Made by a program: the position numbers and the translations under genes
The notes under the pieces: model-generated
What the model was told of the DNA's origin: nothing
Databases searched by the model: none
What the model saw: only the letters and a program-made list of their open reading frames with translations
NCBI GenBank assembly: GCA_946479055.1
Contig: CAMLEX010000360.1
Coordinates: 1-5,695, forward strand
Origin: an uncultured Bacteroidota bacterium
GTDB taxonomy: Bacteria; Bacteroidota; Bacteroidia; Chitinophagales; Chitinophagaceae
Length of the DNA: 5,695 nucleotides
Direction: 5' to 3'
Shown: positions 1 to 5,548 of the stretch, one piece after another
Layout: the number at the start of each line of letters is the position of its first letter
How positions within the stretch are numbered: the stretch's first letter is position 1

Positions 1-467
1 ATCAACAGTTCCGGGTTGGACATCAAAGCAATGGCTAGCCCTAAACGTTGCTTCATTCCAAGTGAGAATTTTCCTACTGGCTTTTTAGCCACATTTAATA
101 AACCAACCAGCGTCAATGATTCGTTGATTGCTTCAACGGGAGTATTTTTTATGCGTTGAACAATTTTCAGATTATCGAAAGCGCTAAGATGGTTGTAAAG
201 TGATGGCGTTTCAACAAGTGTTCCGAGCCGGGAAAATATCCATGGACTTTCCTTTTGCAATTCTTTTCCGAAAAGCATGACATTCCCTTTTGAAGGTGTT
301 AACAGCCCAAGCATTAGCCTGATGGAAGTTGTTTTTCCCGAACCGTTTGGCCCAAGGAACCCATATATAGTACCCTGACCAACTTTAATGTTGAGCGAAC
401 TGATCGTACGTTTGTCATTACCAAAAGAAAAGTCCAGGTTCCGCGTTTCGATTGCTGGTGTATCCAT
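1..467 (-). CDS. ABC transporter ATP-binding protein, BcrA-type (partial, C-terminus beyond window)
   Basis: This is the cytoplasmic ATPase subunit of an ABC-2-type exporter; it would bind and hydrolyse ATP to drive a separate permease that is not in view. The ATG ends at 467, giving 155 codons before the window edge. Visible in order are an N-terminal strand region, the Walker A GPNGSGKTT (residues 39-47), an aromatic/Glu segment LVETPSLY (84-91), and the ABC signature FSLGMKQR (134-141). The sequence stops at NPELL, just before the expected Walker B. The Q-loop glutamine is replaced by Glu86, as is usual in the BcrA/lantibiotic-immunity (LanF) branch, where it is called an E-loop. Together with SLGMKQR this points to the bacitracin/antimicrobial-peptide resistance type rather than a nutrient importer. 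The leader is A-rich (GAAAAAAAG directly before ATG) with no clear Shine-Dalgarno. It is divergent from the two-component pair. The substrate cannot be told from the ATPase alone. The family call is firm; the role in drug or peptide export is inference. Confidence 0.93.
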   Translation of the reverse strand, partial: MDTPAIETRNLDFSFGNDKRTISSLNIKVGQGTIYGFLGPNGSGKTTSIRLMLGLLTPSKGNVMLFGKELQKESPWIFSRLGTLVETPSLYNHLSAFDNLKIVQRIKNTPVEAINESLTLVGLLNVAKKPVGKFSLGMKQRLGLAIALMSNPELL

Positions 468-542
468 CTTTTTTTCAGTAAATATTATGCAGGGAGGAAT
501 TTAAATCAAGGATAAATGTCCAACTCAAAGAATACCTGGTCA

Positions 543-596
543 GGCGGGGAGATCTCCGTGTCCGGCATTAGACATTAGATTCACCCCGCTGGACAC
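543..596. promoter_or_regulatory. Two overlapping, mutually exclusive stem candidates in the divergent leader
   Basis: GTGTCCGGC (558-566) can pair with GCTGGACAC (588-596) as a 9-bp stem with one G-U wobble and a 21-nt loop. Separately, GGCGGGG (543-549) can pair with CCCCGCT (584-590), again with one wobble. The right arms share 588-590, so only one stem can form fully at a time. The loop contains a tandem 7-mer, CATTAGA twice, at 566-579. If transcribed in the kinase mRNA this could be a leader switch; as DNA it could be a set of operator half-sites. There is no U-tract after either stem, so neither looks like an intrinsic terminator. Confidence 0.3.
548..557. repeat. Perfect 10-bp palindrome, candidate operator
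   Basis: GGAGATCTCC reads identically on both strands. Just to its left is a second small dyad, CCTG-GT-CAGG at 535-544. Both lie in the divergent gap roughly 80-100 bp from each flanking start codon, a position suited to a shared operator. LytTR regulators usually bind direct repeats, so this need not be the site of the neighbouring regulator. Binding is inference only. Confidence 0.4.
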
Positions 597-632
597 CCGT
601 TTGCGCTGTTTAATCAAAAAAGGTGCCCCCCT

Positions 633-1685
633 GTGCAAAGCTTTTCGCATCTTTATTGTATGGTGGGTTTCGAAAAATTTATTCAGAGGATAATCGGGTC
701 TTCAGTGAGCTTGCATATTATGTTTTGTATTGCCTTTATCCTGTTGTTTTTTTTACCCGTTATTACAAGTCCGGCTCCTTCCGAAATTGCAATAAACGCG
801 ATCGTAATATGCGCCTTTTTCATATTTACTTTGTACAGCGGCAGGTTTGTCACCCGTAACTGGCTGCTGAAAAACAAATTGGTTCCTTTTATAATTGCTG
901 CAGGATTGATTGTTTTTCTTTTTTCAATATTGATGTTAGCGCTGCTTTACGCAAGCGGGCAAAAATCACCTGTGCAGGCCCTGTCGCTCGGCGTACCGCT
1001 GGTGATTTTATTTTTTTCAATGGGAATATTTCTCACCATGACAAGCACTACGCTTCGGAGACAGATAAGGGCAGTGGAGATAGATCGGGAACAAAAACAA
1101 AGTGAACTTGAATTGTTGAGATCACAATTGAGCCCGCATTTTTTATTCAATACGCTGCATAACCTGTATGGACTTTCAGTAACGGAGCCTACGACCATTC
1201 CGCCACTGTTGATCAAGCTGGCCGACTTGCTGCGCTATTCTGTTTATGATACTAAAAAGGAATATGTCCCTCTCCGGGAAGAGCTGGCGTATATTTATAA
1301 CTATATTGACCTTGAAAAAATAAGATTGGGAGACAGGGTTGATTGTATAACAGATATCAATATTGACAAACAGGAGGAGGTGAGAATCGCACCGCTTATC
1401 CTGATTACATTTATTGAAAATGCCTTCAAGCATGCAAAAGATTCAGTTGAACAAAAAATTTATGTTGTCATACGACTGTGGGTTGCCGATTCAGAAATAT
1501 GTTTTAGTGTTTTAAATAGTCACAGTGAAAATGGTTCACAAAAAAAAAGCATTTCAGAGGCATCGGGCCAGGGTCTGCCGAATACCATTCGAAGACTGGA
1601 TCTACTATATCCTGGCAAATATTCTCTTGTTCAGGAGAAAGGAACGCACCAATATCGCGTAGAGCTAAAATTAAAAAAAGTCTGA
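633..1685 (+). CDS. LytS/YehU-type membrane sensor histidine kinase
   Basis: This is an inner-membrane sensor kinase that should autophosphorylate on histidine and pass phosphate to the regulator encoded immediately downstream. The 350-residue product has four hydrophobic segments at about 27-44, 53-69, 84-106 and 117-136, joined by short loops with no large extracellular domain. A short charged, probably coiled-coil linker follows (about 140-165), then the His_kinase domain (PF06580 type): QLSPHFLFNTLHNL with phospho-acceptor His169, the N-box IENAFKHA (261-268), and the G-box SGQGLPNTIRRL (311-322). The small loops suggest sensing within the membrane or through a partner such as the nearby transporter. 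The start is uncertain: GTG at 633 has AAAAAAGG about 10 nt upstream, but ATG at 660 (residue 10) gives MVGFEKFIQRI and still precedes the first helix, so it may be the true start. The stop codon abuts the next gene (TGAATG), implying co-translation. The ligand is unknown. Confidence 0.93.
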   Translation: MQSFSHLYCMVGFEKFIQRIIGSSVSLHIMFCIAFILLFFLPVITSPAPSEIAINAIVICAFFIFTLYSGRFVTRNWLLKNKLVPFIIAAGLIVFLFSILMLALLYASGQKSPVQALSLGVPLVILFFSMGIFLTMTSTTLRRQIRAVEIDREQKQSELELLRSQLSPHFLFNTLHNLYGLSVTEPTTIPPLLIKLADLLRYSVYDTKKEYVPLREELAYIYNYIDLEKIRLGDRVDCITDINIDKQEEVRIAPLILITFIENAFKHAKDSVEQKIYVVIRLWVADSEICFSVLNSHSENGSQKKSISEASGQGLPNTIRRLDLLYPGKYSLVQEKGTHQYRVELKLKKV

Positions 1686-2384
1686 ATGAAGATACGCTGT
1701 GTTATTGTTGATGATGAGCCGATTGCTAGAAACCTGCTTGTAAATTTTGCAGGATATATTCCCGATTTGGAAGTAGTTACTGTATGCAGCAATGCACTTG
1801 AGGCGAGGGAGTTTTTAATGGAACAAGGCGCTGACTTGCTTTTTCTCGACATACACATGCCCGTTCTCGATGGATTGCAGTTTTTATCCACCTTGAAGCA
1901 GCCGCCAATGGTGATTTTTACGACTGCTTACAAGGAATACGCCACCACAGCATTTGATCTTGCGGCAGTTGACTATTTAGTGAAACCTTTTCCGTTCGAA
2001 CGGTTCTTGAAAGCGATTGATAAGGTTTATGAAAAGTTACAACGATCATTACCAGACAAGTCATCGCTATCCAGCCAAAAGAATATTTTAATTAAAGAAG
2101 GAACGAGGATGCACAACATTGATATGGCTCACATATTATATGCAGAAGCAAAGGGAAATTACACCCAGATTGTTACGCTAAGTGGGTCAATTTTGGCAAA
2201 TACATCCTTAAGCAGTTTTGAAAGAAAATTGCCTCCTGATAGTTTCGTTCGCATCCATCGGTCATTTATCGTGAATAAATCGAAGGTGGGTCATATTGAG
2301 GGGAATCAGGTATGTATCAACAAGCGCATGCTGCCACTTGGTAGCAACTTTAAAACGAGTTTTATTAAAAGCCTCGAACATTGA
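1686..2384 (+). CDS. LytTR-family response regulator
   Basis: This is a DNA-binding response regulator and the expected phosphorylation partner of the kinase just upstream; its ATG starts directly after the kinase TGA. The 232 residues are normal for the LytR/AlgR class. The receiver domain (about 2-118) has the acidic pair Asp9-Asp10, phospho-acceptor Asp55 in LFLDIHMPVLDG, a Thr79/Thr80 switch residue in FTTAYKEYA, and Lys100-Pro101 in LVKPF. The LytTR DNA-binding domain (about 132-230) shows the typical ILYAEAKGNYTQI, the FVRIHRSFIVN motif (187-197) and a C-terminal LPLGSNFK. Regulators of this type generally bind paired direct repeats upstream of target promoters; the divergent ABC ATPase gene is the obvious candidate target, but that is inferred from position. 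No convincing terminator follows directly: only GAGC/GCTC (2387-2402) without a U-tract. Confidence 0.96.
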   Translation: MKIRCVIVDDEPIARNLLVNFAGYIPDLEVVTVCSNALEAREFLMEQGADLLFLDIHMPVLDGLQFLSTLKQPPMVIFTTAYKEYATTAFDLAAVDYLVKPFPFERFLKAIDKVYEKLQRSLPDKSSLSSQKNILIKEGTRMHNIDMAHILYAEAKGNYTQIVTLSGSILANTSLSSFERKLPPDSFVRIHRSFIVNKSKVGHIEGNQVCINKRMLPLGSNFKTSFIKSLEH

Positions 2385-2693
2385 GAGAGCAAGCACAGGC
2401 TCAGCATAGATGCAGACGAAAAGAAAGTGACCTATGTTGTGAGTTTTCATTTTTATAACTACATAATTACGCTACCGTTGCCACTACACCGCGATGATGT
2501 TCAAGAAAGATATAGCCAGTTTAAATTTATACCACCTCCCTCTTATTTTTTAAAAGACGGAGTTAGCTTTGATGCTATGCCACGAGTACGGAGGGCATCG
2601 GCTCTACATTTTCTTTTGAATTACCGCTTAAAAATACAGATAAATCACTGCCTATATGAACTACATTCGTGTTAGACGCGGTCTTAATAGGGT
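2385..2693. other. Convergent intergenic region, no convincing gene
   Basis: These 309 bp lie between the regulator and the hydrolase, which point toward each other. A rightward 82-codon reading frame (2427-2675) exists, but it has an odd composition, no recognised motif and no ribosome-binding site, so I do not call it a gene. An imperfect dyad is present: AGC and GATGC (2565-2567, 2571-2575) against GCATC and GCT (2595-2599, 2601-2603). It is followed by the T-rich stretch TTTTCTTTT (2609-2617), at best a weak late terminator for the regulator transcript. The stretch 2480-2635 has the look of a non-coding repeat or element end, but no inverted termini or target duplication can be shown from this window. 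Confidence 0.35.
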
Positions 2694-3488
2694 TTAATTC
2701 GCTTTCATTTTTAGGGGAGTTTGGGACGCTAAGATTATTAATTCTGCTACTTCTTTTGCATGTGAAATATAAACAGAATGGCTGGCTCCTTCTATTTCAA
2801 CCAATTGGCTTTTTGCTCTTTTTGCATACATGCGTTCCAGATCTGGATTTATAATTCTGTCAGATTTAGCTACCATGTACCAACTGGGTTTTACTTTCCA
2901 TGCTGGATTTTGAATGATTGCATGAAAAACAGAATCGACAGTCGGTGTTTGCGATATAGCCATAAAATTTGCCTTTTGTTTCGGAACACCACCTGCAAAA
3001 TCGATTGCGAACTTTTCAGGGTCAATATAATCAAGTCCATCTTTGCCTTTTATTAAAGATTTATAAGCAGGTTGATAGAGTTTACCATTGTCGGCTTCAG
3101 ATTCGCCGTTATCTGGTGCATGTGCTGCAATGTATACTATCCCAACAACTTTGGGGTCGTTTCCGGCAATAGTGACTACGGCTCCTCCATAACTATGCCC
3201 TACCAAAATGCAAGGGCCGTTTTGCTGGTCAATTATACGTTTAACGGCAGCAACATCACCCTCAAAGGATGTCAAGGCTTGCTGTGTTACAACTACATTA
3301 TATCCTTTTTTATTGAGAATATCATAAACGCCCTGCCAACCAGAACCGTCTACGAAAGCACCATGTACAAGAACAATATTTTTTACAGCACTATCTTGTC
3401 CATAGTTATTATTGATAGACGCTATCCATACCAAAAGTGTTATCACTGGAAAAGACAACTTTTTTTGTAATAAAATTCCTGATTTCAT
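2694..3488 (-). CDS. Secreted alpha/beta hydrolase (EstC / salicylate-esterase-like group)
   Basis: This is a serine hydrolase, probably an esterase, predicted to act in the periplasm or outside the cell. The 264-residue product begins with a signal peptide: Lys9-Lys10, a hydrophobic core at about 11-24, and a likely cut after Gly30 leaving Gln31 at the new N-terminus, which fits the common Bacteroidota habit of glutamine at +1. There is no lipobox cysteine. The mature part shows the oxyanion strand IVLVHGAF (38-45), the nucleophile elbow GHSYGG with Ser99 (97-102), the family-typical YIAAHAPDNGES (119-130), the acid Asp210 in AKSDRII, and the catalytic histidine His237 in GASHSVY. The triad is therefore complete. 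Relatives include plant-type methylesterases and pyrethroid/aryl esterases; the substrate cannot be told. It is the last leftward gene, 162 bp after the AraC-type regulator gene. No clear promoter of its own was seen, so it may be read partly from upstream. Confidence 0.9.
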   Translation of the reverse strand: MKSGILLQKKLSFPVITLLVWIASINNNYGQDSAVKNIVLVHGAFVDGSGWQGVYDILNKKGYNVVVTQQALTSFEGDVAAVKRIIDQQNGPCILVGHSYGGAVVTIAGNDPKVVGIVYIAAHAPDNGESEADNGKLYQPAYKSLIKGKDGLDYIDPEKFAIDFAGGVPKQKANFMAISQTPTVDSVFHAIIQNPAWKVKPSWYMVAKSDRIINPDLERMYAKRAKSQLVEIEGASHSVYISHAKEVAELIILASQTPLKMKAN

Positions 3489-3650
3489 ACCGAGTTTTTT
3501 TATTTAAATTTTATGACGAAAGAGTTTTTATGTCACCTAAAAAAAAATAAACTATCACTGATATTAACGTAACGTGGCGCATTTTGTATCAAGAAGCTCT
3601 TAAACAATATTTTAGCAAAGGGCACTCACTCTAAGTAAATCATTACAACC
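3489..3650. other. Spacer between AraC regulator and hydrolase
   Basis: This is a 162-bp AT-rich spacer holding the hydrolase leader. It contains a small hairpin (TCAAGA-AGC-TCTTAA, 3589-3603, one wobble), a doubled AACGT at 3566-3575, and the T-tract terminator candidate listed separately. No TAnnTTTG match with acceptable score was found for the hydrolase on the minus strand. Confidence 0.35.
3539..3563 (-). terminator. Weak candidate terminator after the AraC-type gene
   Basis: On the minus strand, TATC-AGT-GATA (complement of 3553-3563) forms only a 4-bp AT-rich stem, followed after five bases by nine T residues (complement of 3539-3547). The U-tract is good but the stem is poor, so termination would be leaky at best. 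It lies about 88 bp past the regulator's stop codon and before the hydrolase start. Confidence 0.22.
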
Positions 3651-4544
3651 TTAATTCAATGCCCTGTATTCCTTTGGCGAATAACCTGTTTTGCTTTTAA
3701 ACAATTTTGTGAAGTGTGACGGATGCTCAAAGCCTAAATCGTATGCGATTGAACTGATGGGGCTTTCTGTACTCCATAACATAGTTTTCGCCTTATCAAT
3801 CAATTTCAAATGAATATGTTCCTGCGTGGATTTGCCTGTGTATTTGTTCAATAGGTCGGAGAGGTAATTGGCAGAGAGGCTCAGTTGCGAGGCAAAGTAC
3901 TTTACATCCGGCACACCCATTTCGATTAACGTACTTTGAGAAAAATAGTCGTTTAGAATCCTGTCGAATTTCTCAACCACATCGTTGCTTACCTTCACCC
4001 TTGTAAGAAACTGACGGTCATAAAATCTTGAACAGTAAGACAGCAGTAATTCAAGATTGCTAAGGATCAAATGGTGAGAATGGTTATCCAGGTTCATTGA
4101 GATTTCCTTTTCTATATTTTGCAGACAATCTTCCAGAACGTTTTTCTCGGTTTCCGAAATATGCAGGCACTCGTTGGTATCATATCCAAAATACGAATAC
4201 TGCGTTAATTTTTGTCCTTTACTACTTGCGTGTAAAAAATCGGGGTGAATATAAATTGCCCAACCTTCTACCTTATTTTCAATTCCTGGTGATAACACCT
4301 GGTTGGGTGCTGTAAACATTAATGAGCCTTCTGAAAAATCATAGGAAGTACGTCCATACTTAAAAGAACCTTCGATCTTTTTACAAGCGATGGAATATAA
4401 ATCCAACCTGTATGCAACATCCGGCTTTCTGTGCGACCGGTCAACTTTAGATAGATCAACAACTGTTATCAATGGGTGCATCGGTTTTTTGTAACGGAAA
4501 AAATCGTGCAGTTCAGAAATTGATTTGATATCTATATATTCCAT
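3651..4544 (-). CDS. AraC-family transcriptional regulator
   Basis: This is a cytoplasmic DNA-binding regulator of 297 residues, the usual length for an AraC protein with an N-terminal effector or dimerisation domain. Residues about 20-115 form a cupin-like beta-rich segment (YGRTSYDFSEGSLMFTAPNQ, then GWAIYIHPDFL). Residues 130-200 are mainly helical. The C-terminal 100 residues carry the two helix-turn-helix units: VKYFASQLSLSANYLSDLLN (214-233) and PISSIAYDLGFEHPSHFTKL (262-281), ending with FKSKTGYSPKEYR, the AraC signature. It sits between an upstream SDR pair and a downstream secreted hydrolase on the same strand, so either or both may be its targets. The start ATG at 4544 lies 27 nt after a perfect -7 element and has no Shine-Dalgarno, as is common in Bacteroidota. 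The effector molecule is not predictable. Confidence 0.95.
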   Translation of the reverse strand: MEYIDIKSISELHDFFRYKKPMHPLITVVDLSKVDRSHRKPDVAYRLDLYSIACKKIEGSFKYGRTSYDFSEGSLMFTAPNQVLSPGIENKVEGWAIYIHPDFLHASSKGQKLTQYSYFGYDTNECLHISETEKNVLEDCLQNIEKEISMNLDNHSHHLILSNLELLLSYCSRFYDRQFLTRVKVSNDVVEKFDRILNDYFSQSTLIEMGVPDVKYFASQLSLSANYLSDLLNKYTGKSTQEHIHLKLIDKAKTMLWSTESPISSIAYDLGFEHPSHFTKLFKSKTGYSPKEYRALN

Positions 4545-4571
4545 TTGTAGCGAGTTTAGGAATGACTAACG

Positions 4572-4579
4572 CAAATTTA
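4572..4579 (-). promoter_or_regulatory. Bacteroidota-type -7 element for the AraC gene
   Basis: On the minus strand this reads TAAATTTG, an exact match to the TAnnTTTG consensus of the Bacteroidota primary sigma factor. Its end is 27 nt before the regulator's ATG, giving a short leader of about 20 nt. No TTTG-like -33 box is found at the right spacing, which would suit an activator-dependent or autoregulated promoter. Confidence 0.5.
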
Positions 4580-4587
4580 TAAAGAAG

Positions 4588-4597
4588 GGTCTAGACC
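4588..4597. repeat. Perfect 10-bp palindrome in the AraC-gene promoter
   Basis: GGTCTAGACC is a perfect palindrome lying 8 bp upstream of the TAAATTTG element, in the spacer between -7 and -33. A bound protein here would block polymerase. AraC proteins more often use direct repeats, so a repressor of another type or chance are both possible. Confidence 0.35.
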
Positions 4598-4646
4598 GGG
4601 ACTATCCTGCTATTTATTATTCCGAACAAAGCCCGTTCGTATGCCT

Positions 4647-4685
4647 TAACTACTTCTCAGGCTTCTAGAGTTTTTTTGGTAGTTA
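4647..4685. repeat. Inverted repeat TAACTAC/GTAGTTA in the SDR-AraC spacer
   Basis: TAACTAC (4647-4653) and GTAGTTA (4679-4685) are exact 7-bp inverted arms 25 bp apart, with a run of seven T between them at 4671-4677. A second short dyad, CGAAC/GTTCG (4623-4627 and 4635-4639), lies next to it. These sit in the 168-bp gap after the SDR stop and before the regulator promoter. On the minus strand neither is followed by a U-tract, so they are not standard terminators; a regulatory or mRNA 3'-end role is possible. Confidence 0.3.
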
Positions 4686-4712
4686 TTAACAGCAAAGTGC
4701 TCGGGTTTTCCG

Positions 4713-5465
4713 TTAGGCCATAGCTCCCCCGCTGACCAAAAGCTGTTGACCGCTCACAAAACCTGACAGTTCACCGGCGAAAAATTCTGCAACATTTGCA
4801 ACATCTTCCGGGGTACCCATGCGCTGCATTGGGTAAAAATCATGTATCATTCTTCTGATTGGATCGTTCGCTTCGACAGTGGTATGTATACCTGCTCCTT
4901 CAGTTGCAGTCGGTAATATGGCATTTACGGTTATCCCTTTTTTACCCAACTCTTTTGCCAATACCTGCACCAGATAAAGCGGCGCTATTTTGCTTCCCCC
5001 ATGAAGGGCATAGCCAGGGTTGGGCAATCCGGTAGTACTAGAGCCGACATAAATAATTCTACCATTATTAGCTATATTATTTGCAGCCGCCTGCATAGTA
5101 AAAAATGCTCCTTTGGTATTTGTATTAAACAAATTATCAAATTGCAATTCACTAAATGACGCAACAGGCAAACCTACCAGTTCCAAACCGGCATTGACAA
5201 CTACAATATCAATTTTACCAAACTGCTCAATAGCCAATTCAAACATTTTATTTATTTCATTAGGCTTTGAAACATCGGCTTGAACGGAAAGGGCCTTCAC
5301 CTGATAACTTTCAATTTCCTTTACTACCTCCGCGGCTGCCGCTGAATTATTATTGTAATTGACAATTACATTTGCACCTAACTGGGCATATCGTAAAGCA
5401 ATAGCCTTACCAATGCCTCTTGAAGCGCCGGTAACCAAGGCTATTTTATTCATTAATGTTTTCAT
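4713..5465 (-). CDS. SDR family oxidoreductase with histidine in place of catalytic tyrosine
   Basis: This is a classical short-chain dehydrogenase/reductase, 250 residues, cytoplasmic, expected to use NAD(P)(H) on an alcohol or carbonyl substrate. The Rossmann motif TGASRGIG is at 12-19; Arg16 and the NYNNN segment (36-40) suggest NADP(H). VNAG (90-93) stands for NNAG, the catalytic Asn is Asn116 in NTNTKG, and the catalytic Ser is Ser142 or Ser143 in YVGSSTTG. Lys159 is present in GGSKIAP, but four residues before it, where YxxxK needs tyrosine, there is His155 (codon CAT, complement of 5001-5003). A Tyr152 is three residues earlier, out of register. The C-terminal GQQLLVSGGAMA is normal for the FabG-like classical group. 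ATG at 5465 is used; Met5 (MNKIALVTG) is an equally good start. It lies 83 bp after another SDR gene, with no clear promoter between, so the two are probably co-transcribed. Activity is doubtful because of His155. Confidence 0.94.
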   Translation of the reverse strand: MKTLMNKIALVTGASRGIGKAIALRYAQLGANVIVNYNNNSAAAAEVVKEIESYQVKALSVQADVSKPNEINKMFELAIEQFGKIDIVVVNAGLELVGLPVASFSELQFDNLFNTNTKGAFFTMQAAANNIANNGRIIYVGSSTTGLPNPGYALHGGSKIAPLYLVQVLAKELGKKGITVNAILPTATEGAGIHTTVEANDPIRRMIHDFYPMQRMGTPEDVANVAEFFAGELSGFVSGQQLLVSGGAMA

Positions 5466-5548
5466 CTTGTTTTAATTTTATGAGTAGTAACAGTTTTTTT
5501 AATGTCTGCTCTATTCTTTGTTAAGAGATCAGTTAACTTCATCAGCAA
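5466..5548. other. Short spacer between tandem SDR genes
   Basis: These 83 bp separate the two leftward SDR genes. The bases just before the downstream ATG are A-rich on the coding strand (AAAATTAAAACAAG), matching the weak-Shine-Dalgarno leaders elsewhere in the window. No TAnnTTTG element or hairpin with a U-tract is visible, which favours a single transcript. Confidence 0.4.

Larger units (their letters stand above)
468..632. promoter_or_regulatory. Divergent control region between ABC ATPase and sensor kinase
   Basis: This 165-bp gap separates the leftward ATPase gene from the rightward kinase-regulator pair and must hold at least the promoters and 5' leaders of both. Part of it (about 534-600) is clearly richer in G and C than the flanks and is dense in dyads, listed separately. 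I found no perfect TAnnTTTG element for either gene. The best leftward candidate is TATCCTTG (complement of about 508-515), one mismatch from the consensus and without a properly spaced -33 TTTG. A rightward TTTG at 600-603 has no TA at the right place before it. The existence of a control region is sure from gene layout; exact promoters are not identified. Confidence 0.6.

Noticed and set aside
566..579. CATTAGA tandem repeat as the LytTR binding site
   Set aside because: The repeat is 7 bp head to tail, whereas LytTR sites are usually about 9-bp motifs spaced roughly two helical turns apart; the match is not convincing.
623..859. Rightward 78-codon frame overlapping the kinase start
   Set aside because: It overlaps the kinase in another frame; the kinase frame has clear membrane helices and catalytic motifs through to its end.
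2387..2402. GAGC/GCTC hairpin just after the LytTR regulator as a terminator
   Set aside because: The stem is only 4 bp and no T-run follows it.
2427..2675. Rightward 82-codon open frame in the convergent gap
   Set aside because: No motif, no ribosome-binding site, unusual composition, and both flanking genes end toward it; more likely a chance frame.
3072..3470. Rightward 132-codon frame opposite the hydrolase
   Set aside because: It is antisense to a hydrolase with a complete catalytic triad and signal peptide, and has no recognisable domain.
4623..4639. CGAAC/GTTCG hairpin as the SDR terminator
   Set aside because: Only 5 bp of stem and no U-tract on the minus strand; kept only as a note within the spacer repeat entry.
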